From: CAJBLF01 sp964504915 | GTDB lineage: Bacteria > Patescibacteriota > Gracilibacteria > Absconditabacterales > Absconditicoccaceae | Length of the DNA stretch: 64,000 nt | Assembly (NCBI GenBank): GCA_964504915.1 | Contig: CAZDFH010000004.1 | Span: 62,001-126,000 of the forward strand | Reading direction: 5' to 3' | Shown here: in pieces, positions 40,850-51,804 of the stretch | How positions within the stretch are numbered: position 1 is the first letter of the stretch | Layout: the number at the start of each line of letters is the position of its first letter | Program-made: the position numbers and the translations under genes | The notes under the pieces: model-generated | The model's input: only the letters and a program-made list of their open reading frames with translations | Databases searched by the model: none | Told to the model about the DNA's origin: nothing

Positions 40850-42055
40850 GAAACAATTTTCTCTTTTGAGTTTACTTGCAATTGCTTGAATGTCAGCGAG
40901 CTTGAGTGCTTTATATTTTTTCAAAATTTCTTGTAATGTCTCTACTTTGTTGTAGATCAGAAATTGTCATCCTAAGAAACTTGCCATCTCATCTGATGAT
41001 TCTATACCCATTTGGATCTGCCCTTCATTATATCCTATAGCATTATTAAATTCTTCTTGGGTAATATCTCCATTCGCAATGCGTTCGATTTCTTCAAATA
41101 TTTTCTCTACTCAGAAATCAAATCTTTCTTTGTCGATACCTGCTCTGATGAGGAAAAATCCTGTATCTTGGCTACTCATATGTTTCGCTTGGATATAATA
41201 GCACAATCCTTGTTTTTCTCTGATATTCTGAAATAATCTAGAGGACATATTCCCTCCGAGAATGGTAGCTAAAACGTTGGCGGCGTATCTGTGTTCGTTG
41301 TTTCCATCAAATCCGGGCGCGGAGATAACCAGGTGATTTTGTTCTGTTTTTTTGTCGTAAAACGCAACTTTGTCTGTGGGTAGGGTTTGCACAAAAGGAG
41401 GTTTACTGATTTTTTTCTTCTCTGGTAATGTTCCGAAGATGTCTTGTATTTGTTTGTCGAGTGCTACTTCGTCGTGTACCTTACCAGCAATGACGATAAT
41501 GAGATTGTCCTTGGTATACAGGTCTGCTTGATGGGCGAAAAGCTTCTCTTGGGTAAATGATTGGATATTCTTCTCTGTACCAATTGTGGCCCAGCCATAG
41601 CTATTGTCTCAGAAATAATAACGTTGTCGTTTTTGCATGACGAGTGCGATAGGATTATCTTCATACATTTTCAATTCTTGTATGACGACACCTTTTTCTC
41701 TTTCCAATTCATCTTTGGGGAATGTTGGGTTGATCATCATATCTCCTAGGACATCCATGGCTTGATGAACAAACTCTGGAGCACATTTTACATAATAGCC
41801 AGCATATTCGTCGCCTGTATAGGCATTAAATTCTCCTCCAAATTTGTCTACTGCTTCGGCTACAGCTTTGGGAGTAGGATATTTTTTTCCTCATTTGAAA
41901 AATAAATGTTCCAAAAAATGGCTGATACCATTATTCTCTCTCGTTTCATAAATATTGCCGGCCTTGCAGACGATTTCTATCGTGACAGAATTGGCATCGA
42001 TCATAGGAGCAAAAACAATTTGGATTCATGCAATGGTTTTGATGGCATACTTCAT
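40832..42055 (-). CDS. M16-family zinc peptidase
   Basis: 407 residues, one pair of M16 domains. The inverted zinc motif is HFLEH (His46, Glu49, His50), followed by GGEFNAYTGDEYAGYYV, the usual substrate-binding segment, and EKGVVIQELKMYEDNP containing the distal Glu ligand. The C-terminal domain has NIREKQGLCYYIQA. This type (PqqL/processing peptidase-like, single chain of about 400) usually works as a homodimer on peptides. Start MKYAIKTIAGIQIVFAP is normal for the family. Gly-UGA at FFKGGKKYP. Confidence 0.93.
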
Positions 42056-42080
42056 AGATATATATTGGAAGATGTAAAAA

Positions 42081-42129
42081 AATCGTAATGGCTTGTAATG
42101 AGTCGTAATGGGTTGTAATGAATTGTAAT
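42081..42129 (+). repeat. Five 10-nt tandem repeats
   Basis: Units TCGTAATGGC, TTGTAATGAG, TCGTAATGGG, TTGTAATGAA and TTGTAATAAT follow each other in the gap between the divergent peptidase and SLH-protein genes, upstream of both start sites. Confidence 0.75.
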
Positions 42130-42175
42130 AATTTTCCAAGGTGAAAAGAATCAAAAAGTCATTTGGGAGATTGTA

Positions 42176-42203
42176 TTGACAAATCAAAAAAAAGGTGTAT
42201 ACT
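42176..42203 (+). promoter_or_regulatory. Promoter of the SLH-protein gene
   Basis: TTGACA and TATACT with a 16-nt spacer. The predicted leader before ATG 42232 is about 22 nt. Confidence 0.75.
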
Positions 42204-42231
42204 ACTGTCGATTTAATTTCTTACCCTCTCC

Positions 42232-43656
42232 ATGAAATTAGAATCAAACAAAAGCGCAAAATCATTATTTAGTTTCACTTTCTGCCTTGCATTTCTTATG
42301 TTTGGTGCTTCCACGTTTGCTGGATATGCTTCTCTTCCCGAGGAGTCATTTTCTCCTGTTGCTACTGTTTCTTCTGAAACATCTGCAGGTGATAAAAGTC
42401 TAGCTGATTTTGGTGAAGTGCTCTGACAAAGGCTTGCTGGGGTATGGCAGGAGGTCCGTGAAATGATTTGAGATCGCAGTGCCTGAAGCTCCTTACTTTC
42501 TTCTTCTGCTTCCACTGTCGCTCCATCTTCACAGGCTATTGATGTGCGTACCTTGTCTTCTGGTGTCCAGCTTGTTAATTATTTTGCTGATACCGAGAAT
42601 CATCCACATGCTTCATACATTAATCTCTTGGCAAAGGAGGGGATTGTCGCCTGACAATGAGGAAAATTTTATCCAGATAATTATCTTCGCTTATACGATT
42701 TAACTAAGATGGTGGTAGATCTCTATCGCTTGAAAGTCGGATATGGTCTAAGTGGTGAACAGTGATTATCTTTGATAGGAATGTTCTCTGGTGATGATAC
42801 ATTGCCAAGTAGATATGTGGCTACCGCTATGCATCTCAATCTTTTGTCTCACGTGTCTGGAGACAATCAGACGATGGCAGGTATGCAAAGATTTGTTAGT
42901 TCTCAAGATATAGGTCAGATGTTAGTCAACCTTAACTATCAGTTTAGTGGTATGGTTCGTTTGCTTCAACTAGAACGTGATGATGTGGTGGCAAGATGAG
43001 AAGGTGCTGAATATTTAGTTATGGCCTTTGATATTAATGCCGATGGTATGCTTCCCTATGCTTCTGGCACACAAATGATTCAGACGCCGTTTATAGATAT
43101 TTTTGGTCATCCGTATCAGTCTGCTATCTCTACTTTGGCTGGACTGGGTATAGTCTCTACACAATCTCCTCAATTTACTCCAGATAATTATCTTCATCGT
43201 TATGACTTTGTCATTATGTTGGTGAATGCAATGCTTGTGTCTAAGGGTAAAACATTATCTACTGACTATATTTCTGGGTTTGCATCTCCATTCGTCGATG
43301 TAGGTTCGGCTTCTTATTCACCGTTTGTCTACTATGCATATGATAATGGATTGTTGGATTTTCTTACGGTCAATAAGAGGTGACAGGATTACTTCTTGCC
43401 AGACAATTTGATGACGAGACATGAAGTATATACGATTCTTGGCAAAGCTACGAGAAAGTCGTTTACCTATGATATTGCAAAAGCTGATCAAGAAAATATG
43501 ACGAGAGGTGAGTTTGCGCAGGTATTGGTAGATGTGTACAACTTTGCACTTCCTGAAGTAGAAGAAGTGGTGCCAGCTGCTGAGGTACAAACTTGAGGGT
43601 TGTTAGACCAATTATCTGCATTGTTACAGATTAAACAATTATTAGCTAAGTTGTAA
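42232..43656 (+). CDS. Secreted protein with S-layer homology domains
   Basis: 474 residues with a signal peptide (basic start, hydrophobic residues about 12-27, cleavage near TFAG). Three SLH-like segments are visible: FADTENHPHASYINLLAKEG with YPDNYLRLYDLTKM (about residues 118-165), FIDIFGHPYQSAISTLAGLG with FTPDNYLHRYDFVIM, and FVDVGSASYSPFVYYAYDNG with FLPDNLMTRHEVY. SLH domains usually hold proteins on the cell wall or an S-layer. The Ser/Thr-rich part (residues 30-110) may be a stalk. Strong promoter and terminator suggest high expression as a single gene. Confidence 0.85.
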
Positions 43657-43682
43657 TATATATCTTTTTTTAGTGGATAGAG

Positions 43683-43709
43683 CTACTCCCTGCTGGGAGT
43701 AGTTTTTTT
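43683..43709 (+). terminator. Intrinsic terminator of the SLH-protein gene
   Basis: CTACTCCC pairs with GGGAGTAG around a TGCT loop and ends in seven T. Confidence 0.9.
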
Positions 43710-43764
43710 CATAAACATGTGGATGATGTTATGAATCCAAAGGGTATAAAAAAGTGTCTTTTCT

Positions 43765-43792
43765 TTGACAAAAAAAACTTTCTGAGTATACT
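43765..43792 (+). promoter_or_regulatory. Promoter of the Cys/Ig-like surface-protein gene
   Basis: TTGACA and TATACT with a 16-nt spacer, identical in form to the promoter at 42176-42203. RNA would start near 43799, placing ATG 43827 about 28 nt downstream. Confidence 0.75.
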
Positions 43793-43826
43793 TGAGGTAA
43801 TGGATTTATTTATCATTAGTATTCCC

Positions 43827-45785
43827 ATGAAAAACATGTTTCATCACGTCAAGAGACACGCCAAAACGGTAGGTCAACACGTCAAAAAACATCATAAGAA
43901 ATATTTATTCTGAATATTTGGTGGTTTTGCTATTACCAAGATGTTGATTTTCTTTGTTGCTGGGGTAGGTGTATTTAATTATACACACTCTACATTCGCT
44001 GATCAGGAGACGTGATGTGTCATGACTGGCCAGACATATGTCGAAGAAAGTCAGGTATGTACTTTTGTCCCTTGATATTATACTGGAGGTACAGAGGAGT
44101 GCGTCACTACTATCGAATGATATTATACAGGAGGTAGTTTGGATGAAAGTGGTAATCTGATAGATCAGGTCTATGTCGATCCAGTACAATCATGTACATT
44201 GACTGGACAAACCTATGTCGCAGCGACATCACCATGTGTTTCTATGCCTGGATATTGGACAGGAGGTACATTACTCTGCCCTGTAGAAGAGTCTACTGGA
44301 GATCTGTTGACAGGTAATAATTGAGAGGATCAAACTGGTGGCTTTGTCCATCTAGAATCTCAGGAAACGACTGGTACTGATGGCATCTGCACTGCAGATG
44401 ATATCGCTTGGCTTTCTCCGGTATCTGGTGCTCTATTGAGATGAACATCTTCTTTTGTATGGGAATATCTTACTACAGATTGTACGAGTACTGGGCATAC
44501 ACAGTTGCTTACTCTCCAACTATATGATCATAATCATCAACGGATTTCTCTGACAACCATTAGCTCGCTAGCTAGTGGATATACCTTCGATACCTTATTG
44601 CTTTCTGGATATACCAACACTTCTTGATTGGTGACTTCTGGTATGTATACAGTAACGGGTACAAGTGGTGTGGTATTGTATACTGGTGTGGCTACTGGTG
44701 TATATACTTCTTCTGCTACAGGATATCAGATTAGACTGTTGGATAGCCAAGGCATAGTGCTCACTACAGGCAATATCTTTACGATAGATAATAGTGCTCC
44801 TACCTTTACTGGCGTCACTTTGACTTCGACTGATGCAGTTTCTGGTATTGTCGGATTGAGTGATCAGGTTCTTCTTACCTTTACAGCAAGCGAAACATTG
44901 TCTGGTCAAATAGTTCTCATCTGAGGTACTGGTGCTACGTTAGTGACGCAATCTGGTCTGACATATACGTATGGGCAGGTATTGAATTCTGGATTTGCTC
45001 AGGGTATACTCACGTATGCTTTAGCATATGCTGATCTTGCTGGAAATACTGGTCTTGTTGTCTGAACAGGTGATTTGTCATTTGATAAGACAGCTCCTGT
45101 GATTTCTGGGATGACATTGACGGGCACTATCGGCTCATGATTGACCTTATCATTTGTGACTTCGGAGCTTGCGCGTATTGCGATCAATTATACTACTACT
45201 GGATCTGCAGTAACGTCTTGGACGTGAACGACATATCAAACAGGTCAAGTCTATACCTTTACGTGAATACAAGTTGCGAGATGATATGTCTTCAGATTAC
45301 AGGTAGAAGATCTCGTGGGTAATACAGTCGTGTATTCATGATCTTTTTCTGTGAATGCTAGTGGTGTTATTTCCTTCGGCTATACTGTGTATCAACCAGT
45401 ATTCTCTACAGGGACACTTATAGAATTGAAAGATACGCTCAAAAATGAGATCAATAAATTCAATGCATGTAAATCTGGTATCGTCTATAAACCTGTTAGT
45501 TTAAATATTAATAAAAATGATTTTACTTTGCAACTCCCTGATTTCCAGAAGTCCGATGTGAAAAAAGTAGTCAATGCGTTTACTCTGCTTGTGATGGATA
45601 AAGTAGAAGAAAATAAAAAACTTTCTAAGGCAGAAGTAGAAGAAATTACTCAGAAATTTGATAATTTCTTGGTCATTCTCAAATTATTGAGAGATGATGA
45701 TAATACCTGTAAACAGAATCTTTCTAACTATCATATTTCTCAGTTTGAACATACGCTTAATGAGTATAATCTCTATTTCAAATAG
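43827..45785 (+). CDS. Large surface protein with Cys/GYYTGG repeats and Ig-like domains
   Basis: 652 residues. A long basic His/Lys-rich start (MKNMFHHVKRHAKTVGQH) precedes one hydrophobic helix (about residues 30-50), then FADQETG, as in an anchored or secreted protein. Next are repeats of C..TGQTYV and GYYTGG/GYWTGG around residues 64-150. Several Ser/Thr/Gly-rich Ig-like modules follow (LTSTDAVSGIVGLS, NSAPTFTGVTLT, DKTAPVISGMTLTG). The C-terminal 150 residues are helical (LKDTLKNEINKFNACKSG). An adhesin or cell-surface fibre is the likely class, by inference. Confidence 0.8.
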
Positions 45786-45810
45786 TAGTGAATAATGAGT
45801 ATAAAAAATA

Positions 45811-45840
45811 AACTCCGAGATAAGCTCTTGGAGTTTTTTA
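45811..45840 (+). terminator. Intrinsic terminator
   Basis: AAACTCC pairs with GGAGTTT, extended inside by GAG with CTC across ATAAG, and is followed by a T tract. It lies between convergent genes. Confidence 0.75.
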
Positions 45841-45863
45841 CATATGTCGTTATCTTTCGTGTG

Positions 45864-46259
45864 TTAGAAATCCTCTATAGTAATTTCTCTCTCGTCTTCA
45901 GAAATTTTGTTGATATCTAATAGCGTGTATGACGTCAATCCGAGCTGGTCGATGAATTTAGGCCATTCGATGATAATGTACTCGTGTTCGTGCATTTGAG
46001 CCAGAATTCATTTTTGCACCAGATCATCGTAGGATTCTATCCTGTACATGTCGATATGGAGGAGCTTATGCTCATAGACATTGAGATATGCGTAGGTTGG
46101 GCTTTGAACGAGGTGATCATCGATACCTAGTCATCTTGCAAATCACTTCGTTAATAATGTTTTCCCTGCTCAGAGGTCACCTTGCAGGAGAAGTACCTTA
46201 TGATCTTTTGCTAGTTGTTCTCAGAGTTCTATCATTGCGTCGGGGGAAGATATCTTCAT
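45864..46259 (-). CDS. tsaE: tRNA threonylcarbamoyladenosine synthesis ATPase TsaE
   Basis: 131 residues, normal for TsaE, which works with TsaB, TsaC and TsaD to make t6A37 in tRNA. Walker A is GDLGAGKTLLTKGFA, in which the first invariant loop glycine is UGA. QSPTYAYLNVYE, LLHIDMYRIES and YIIIEWP follow as in the family. No other Tsa gene is nearby. The start ATG gives MKISSPDAMIELGEQLA. Confidence 0.93.
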
Positions 46260-46322
46260 ATCTCTATAGTAAATAAAAACTTTCTTTAGTGATAGATAAA
46301 AAAGTCATTTTAGGTAAGTGCT

Positions 46323-46370
46323 GTAGGGGCGTTTACCAAACGCCTATAGGCGAACACTATTCGCCCCTAC
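46323..46370. repeat. REP-like palindrome
   Basis: GTAGGGGCG and CGCCCCTAC are the outer arms, with an inner hairpin GGCGTTTACCAAACGCC-like element between. The same blocks (GTAGGGGCG, GGCGTTTACTAAACGCCCC) occur inside the RAYT gene at 15.6-15.8 kb, so this is a probable target of that transposase. Confidence 0.75.
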
Positions 46371-46452
46371 GTTCTTTTCTTTTTTATCTATACTGTTGTA
46401 TTTTATAGTGAAAATTCTATATATAGCAATATTTATTCCTTGTACTGGTTGG

Positions 46453-47340
46453 ATGAAATTATTTGTGATTGATGGATCATGATTTCTCTATAGAGCATAC
46501 TATGCATTTCCTCCATTGACTGATAGAGATGGGCACAATACTAACGTCGTCTATGGCTTTTTTCGTATGATGTTTAAAGTCTTCCAAGAAAAGCCAGATT
46601 ATTTGGTCATCGCATGGGATGCACCAGTCAAGACTATCAGACATGAGACGTTCCCCGAATACAAAGCTAATCGTAAAAAAATGGATGATGATTTTCGTCA
46701 TCAGATTCCTGTGACCAAAGAAATTGTGAAGGAACTGGGTATCCCATTTCTCTCTATAGATGGATATGAGGCGGATGATATTATTGCAAGCATTGTCAGG
46801 AAGCATCAAGATGAGCCAAATATGAGTATCGATATTTATTCATCTGATAAAGATTTGAAACAGCTACTCAAAAATAATGTTTTTGAAATAGATCCCATCA
46901 AATGAATAACAACTGATACCAAATTATTTTTGCAAGAGTTTATGTTTGAGCCAAAGTATATCCTAGATTATCTGGCATTGATAGGGGATAGCTCAGATAA
47001 TATTAAATGAGTAGCTGGGATTGGTCCTAAACAGGCTTCTGACTTGATTAAAAAATATCAAGATTTGGATGGCATCTATGCCCATATAGATGAAGTGAGT
47101 GGATGACTGAAGCAAAAACTTATAGATGGGAAAGAAGACGCTTATCGGAGTAGAGATTTGATCCAACTCCATACGGTGCCGGGAGTCGAAACGATGACTT
47201 TGGATCAGTTTGTCTTGCCTTTGGACTTTACTAAAATGAAAGACATATTAGTCAAAAGATATGGATTCCAGTCCTTTGAGAAAGTGATTGATGAAATGAA
47301 AAAGAAAATGGAGAGTCCCGTGCAGATGTGATTATTCTAA
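46453..47340 (+). CDS. Stand-alone 5'-3' exonuclease (PolA N-domain/FEN type)
   Basis: 295 residues corresponding to the 5' nuclease domain of DNA polymerase I. Conserved metal-binding segments: LFVIDGSGFLYRAYYA, PDYLVIAWDAP, FPEYKANRKKM, DGYEADDIIAS, DIYSSDKDLKQL and GDSSDNIKGVAGIGPKQA. It removes RNA primers or flaps. The extreme C-terminus QMGLF fits the beta-clamp binding consensus Q-x-x-(L)-F. Whether a separate Pol I exists is not visible here. Glycines at the catalytic start (GSGF) and in IKGVAG are UGA. Confidence 0.92.
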
Positions 47341-47404
47341 GGGAGGAAGATTGAGGAATATCGAGGAATGTGGAGAAAATTATTTTAGTTTATTTTAGAG
47401 AGAA

Positions 47405-48427
47405 ATGGCGATATTGATTACGTGAGGACTTGGATATATCTGATCTCATACTGCGGTGGTATTTGCTAACGCTGGATATGATGTTGTGATTGTAGACAAC
47501 TTGTCCAATACGGATGTTGGTGTTTTGGAAAAAATCAATAAACTTATTGCCAAGCCAGTTTCATTTTATGAATGTGACTTAAGAGATAAGCTAGCACTCT
47601 CTGCTGTTTTTCAAAAACATACTATAGATGCGGTTATCCACTTCGCTTGATATAAGTCCGTATGAGATAGTTGTGCACATCCTTTTCTTTATTATGATAA
47701 TAATATCGGAGGAGGCAATACTTTGTATGCAGTCATGCAAGAGTATGGTGTTAGAACGATAGTGTTTTCATCAAGTTGCGCTATTTACGATTCGATCCAT
47801 AACACATTGCCTTATGATGAGAATGCTTCTCTCAAAACTATAAATCCTTATGCCTCTACCAAACTCATGTCGGAGATTATTTTGCATGATTTATCGATGT
47901 ATTTAGGATTCCAGACTATCGCTCTTAGGTATTTTAATATTATCGGAGCTCATCCTAGTGGTTTGTTGTGAGATAATCCTCGTTGAGTGCCAGATAATGT
48001 GCTCCCTTATCTCTATGGAGTTTTGCTTGGTAGCTACGAGCATCTTAATATTTGGTGAAATGATTATCCTACCCCTGATGGGACAGGCGTTAGAGATTAT
48101 ATCCATGTCATGGATTTGGCAGAAGCTCATCTCTCTGCCTATGAAGTATTAAAGGATGGTGGCATGAAAAAAATGGATGATGGTATGTGAGTCTTTGATG
48201 TCATTAATTTGTGAACATGAAGATGAACTAGTGTCATGGAATTGGTTCAATTGACTGAAAAGATTACTTGAAAACAATTGCCATATAAGATTTGACCTAG
48301 AAGGTCAGGAGATGCTGCTAGTGTCTATGCGGATCCTAGTAAGTCACATAGAGTTTTATGATGGAAAGCAACGAGGACAGTCGAAGATGCTATCCGTGAT
48401 GGATGGAATTTTACACAATCACTTTAA
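47405..48427 (+). CDS. galE: UDP-glucose 4-epimerase
   Basis: 340 residues, standard length. Interconverts UDP-glucose and UDP-galactose, feeding the glycan locus that follows. The NAD loop is ITGGLGYIGSH (two of its glycines are UGA), the catalytic set is SSSCAIY with YASTK, then RYFNIIGAHPSG and GTGVRDYIHV. The usual Tyr-x-x-x-Lys spacing is kept. Other UDP-hexose epimerases of the same fold are possible, but the match in order and length is close. It opens a run of same-strand surface genes. Confidence 0.93.
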
Positions 48428-48445
48428 TTTTTTAATAATTTTTCG

Positions 48446-48889
48446 ATGAAGACAATTGTTATTGCTTCGTGATATTTTAATCCTATTCATCCTGGGCATA
48501 TTGAATGCCTAGAATTGTGTAAAGTGCTTTGAGATGAATTGTGGGTTATTGTGAATAATGATGTACAAGTAAGAAGCAAAACATGAAAATCCGAGGTTTT
48601 CCAAGATGAGCAATTCAGGTTGAGGGTCGTGTCCTCTCTTAAATCAGTTGATAATGTCATTTTATCAGTAGATCAAGATGGCTCAGTATGTAAAAGTATA
48701 AAATATATCAATACATTGATCAAAGAGAAATATTGATTAGATGCAAAAGTGATTTTTGGTAAATGATGAGACAGATTTGCAGATAATATCCCTGAGGTGC
48801 AAGTATGTAAAGAATGTGATATCGAGATTAGAGATGGATTAGGTGCAAAAATTCATAACAGTAGTGACTATAGGGCAAAGATTGTGTAA
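48446..48889 (+). CDS. Cytidylyltransferase-fold nucleotidyltransferase
   Basis: 147 residues. The HxGH signature appears in GYFNPIHPGHIECLELC, followed by LWVIVNNDVQVRSK and RLRVVSSLKSVDNVILS, as in glycerol-3-phosphate or heptose-type cytidylyl/adenylyltransferases. It would make an NDP-activated precursor for the glycan. The usual C-terminal ISSTxIR motif is replaced by IHNSSDYRAK. It starts 18 nt after galE. Eight UGA-Gly codons are present. Confidence 0.85.
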
Positions 48890-48957
48890 TTTTTGTTGGT
48901 AAATAAAGAGTAAATATTTATTCCTTTCTTGTCGAACTTTATTTCTATATATATCGG

Positions 48958-49959
48958 ATGAAGCTCAAACGATTATTATTCCTTTTGTTGTTTCTTGCAC
49001 TACCTTCATTTGCATATGAGCAACAGTGATTTTCTGGATATCAAGAAATGTGAGACAAGGTAAGTTTTCTCTGTGAGTCTCAGTGTTTTGTGCTTCTGTG
49101 AAATACCTCTACTAGTGAATTCCTTTCTATAGCTGGTTCGGTCCAGGGAAGCTGAGTCTTTGGCTATGGTTTCCTTGTTGGTCAGCAAATTTACCCTGGA
49201 GAAATAGTACAGGTAAATTGATCATTACCTCTTGATAAACAATTCCGTTATGCAGATGTACAGAATTTTTCTCAACTCCCTTCTTCCACTCAGGTCGTCC
49301 TTATCTTACAATGATCTTTGCAATCTAATGGATTGACGCTTCAACAGTCGTATATGGACTTTGGAACTAAGATTTCGCAAGGATGGAAGAGTTTCTGGTC
49401 GATGGAAGGAATGACTCCTTATAGTATTAATTTGAGATATGGTGTCAAAATATGAAGTGCATCTATTGTGAAATATGGATATCGATTATTCATTTTAATC
49501 GGTGTTCTCATTCTCCTGTTTGTGAAGTGATGAAAAGAAAGGAAGGGTAGGATGTTATTTTTCTTATGATGTCGGATTTTCCTTATTATTGGTATAAGAA
49601 ATCTCTTTACCTATACGAGTATTGTACATCAATGACTACAAGATTTTACCTTCGCTTCATCTGATACGAGGACATTCTTTGGATTGTGAGATTATCTCGT
49701 CTTTACTGATAAGGTCAGAAAAACATTACATTTGGATGATAAACATCCACAGAAGTGTACTATGTATGCCGAAAGTGAACCAGATTGGCCATACAGGATT
49801 CACTGGTCATTTGTCTATATGGAGCCATGCAATCTCATTCAAGATGCTCAAAAAGCCGATTACCTTCTCTTTTACCAGAAGCCAGCACCTGCAGCATTTA
49901 CTGGTAAAAAGGTGCTTCTGCAATATCATGGCAATGTTCTTTTAGATAATAATCAATAA
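48958..49959 (+). CDS. Membrane-anchored secreted protein in the glycan locus
   Basis: 333 residues. Signal peptide (MKLKRLLFLLLFLALPSFAY), a beta-rich extracellular part with a Cys pair (CESQCF), then a transmembrane helix near residue 175-192 (YRLFILIGVLILLFVKGG) and probably a second near 200-215. The C-terminal part (TFFGLGDYLVFTDKV, KCTMYAESEPDWPYR, KKVLLQYHGNVLLD) is again soluble. It resembles the small accessory protein often encoded beside GT39-like mannosyltransferases, but no family is certain. The next gene starts 5 nt downstream. Confidence 0.6.
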
Positions 49960-49964
49960 ATCTT

Positions 49965-51416
49965 ATGCTGGATACATCTTTCTGGTTGCTGATTAAAAAT
50001 GTGTTGTTAAATATTCTTCTGCCTCTTATCCCTTGAATATTTTTTCTTTGGATCTTTTTTGGTAAGAAATTTACTGGGTGGTTGTTTTATTTACTCTCAT
50101 GGTTTCTTGGTTTTGCCGTGGTGGCTTTTGGGCTCTTTAATTTGCAATTTATTCATTTCGGTATTTGAGTCGGAGAATATTTTATCCTTCTTTGATGTCT
50201 CGTTATTATTTTCTTGTTTAAAATTATTATCCAGAAGGCATCCTTTCGTGCATATGTAGATACGCTCAAAATAACATCACCCGTGAATGCAATCAGGCAT
50301 TCTTATTTTTCTTTGTCTGTACAGCAGAAAATATTTTTATTCGTTGGGCTGATTTTTGTTCTTTATATGCTTATTTTGACGTTTATTTATAGAGCTAATC
50401 TCCCTTCCTACTCTGATGATACGTTTGGGAACCGGAATCAGGTTTCCGTCAATGTCTATTATGATGGATGAGTAAAAATTTTCTGAGACAAGTCTGAAAT
50501 CCTGGGAAGAGGCAAATTATGATATCCTATTTTTGCTCCTATTTATAAGACAGAAATAGCTACATTCGCTTGATCTTTTGATGATATTTATATCAATATG
50601 TGGCAGTGGTTTCTCTTCCTTGGGCTGATTTTGTTCTCTGCGAAAATTATCTTTGATAAGACAAAAAATATTTTCTATGCCTTATTGCCTGCTATATGTA
50701 TTTGTTGACTGCCACTGATCTTTTTCCATGCTACAGAATGATATGTCGATTTAGCTTGTGCTATCTTTGCCGTTATGAGCATATGGGGTTTTTGGAAATT
50801 TCTCGATGCCTATGATGGGGATTATCTTTCTTTGGCATTTCTTTTTGGATTTATTCTTGCTAATATAAAAAATGACGGTACGATTGTCTATTTCCCCTGA
50901 ATACTTATAGGGTTTGTTTTGATACTCTTACTTCGTAAACAGTTTATATCAGTAGTAAAGGCATTCGTTCGTGATAGGAAAAATCTGTGGTATAGTATCT
51001 GATCCTTTGCTTTTTTCTTCCTTCCATTTTTGTTGGTCAAAATGTATCACGGTTTATGATTTAATCAAGCTGCTGGAGTGGAGTCTGGCGCTGCATTATC
51101 CTCGTCGGTGCATTGGGAGATTTTTAGACAGTTCCCACTTATCTTTACGGGGTCTGATAATTATAATATCATTCTGGTACTTATTGCTTTAATGATTTTC
51201 TTCTTCTTCAAAAATAAGAAAAAGAATGATCTTGGGAGCGCGTTCCTTCTTATTACTCCTATTGTTATATTTGTTATATTCCTCTTAGTATTTCTTCTTA
51301 CTGAAAATTATAAATTCGCTCTTGATCAAACGACGATAAACAGAGTCTTTACTATGTCGTTTGTCATCTTTCTCGCTTTTAGTCCTTTGTTTGCTCTTTC
51401 TTCATGAAAAGAATAA
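49965..51416 (+). CDS. Multi-pass membrane glycosyltransferase (GT39/PMT-like)
   Basis: 483 residues with about 11 hydrophobic helices. Helix 3-4 is followed by a long loop with YRANLPSYSDDTFGNRN, in which the Asp pair may be catalytic as in GT-C enzymes using lipid-phosphate sugars. Other loops contain FHATEGYVDLA and ANIKNDGTIVYFPG. It would transfer a sugar outside the membrane. The last codons are TCA-TGA-AAA-GAA-TAA, overlapping the start ATGA of the next gene. At least 15 glycines are UGA. Confidence 0.75.
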
Positions 51417-51802
51417 TCGTAAAACTATTATCATATCAAGTGATTAGGTATTCCATCTGATGATGATTGGCTGCTGTGCTTGATTTGCTCATGTTGTATT
51501 TTTTCACAGATGTTTGTCATATCTATTACCTCTATTCCGCTATCTTGGCATTTATTATCAGCTTGAGTTTTGGATATTTTTTCCAGAAATATCTTACGTT
51601 TAGAGATTTCTCAAACAAACATTTACAACAATGAGGACTCTTCCTATTATTCCAGTTGATGTGACAAGGCCTATATATGCTCTTACTTTGGCTTTTTGTC
51701 TCGAAGATTGCATTGTACTATCTCGTGGCTGCGATTATTGCTAAGGCTGTTGTATTCGTCTGGAATTATATTTCGAATTACTTTTTTAATTTCAAAAAAT
51801 AA
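51404..51802 (+). CDS. GtrA-family membrane protein
   Basis: 132 residues with four helices. YSIGGGLAAVLDLLMLYFF, LSFGYFFQKYLTF and VVFVWNYISNYFFNFK are typical of GtrA, which flips or helps flip polyprenyl-phosphate sugars. It overlaps the upstream membrane glycosyltransferase by 13 nt and is followed 2 nt later by a GT2 enzyme. This trio (membrane GT, GtrA, GT2) is a well-known polyprenyl-phosphate-sugar unit. Confidence 0.85.
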
Positions 51803-51804
51803 TT

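Noticed and set aside
42081..42129. Replication origin iterons
   Set aside because: The units are short, no DnaA boxes or dnaA/dnaN genes are near, and the gap is only a divergent promoter region.
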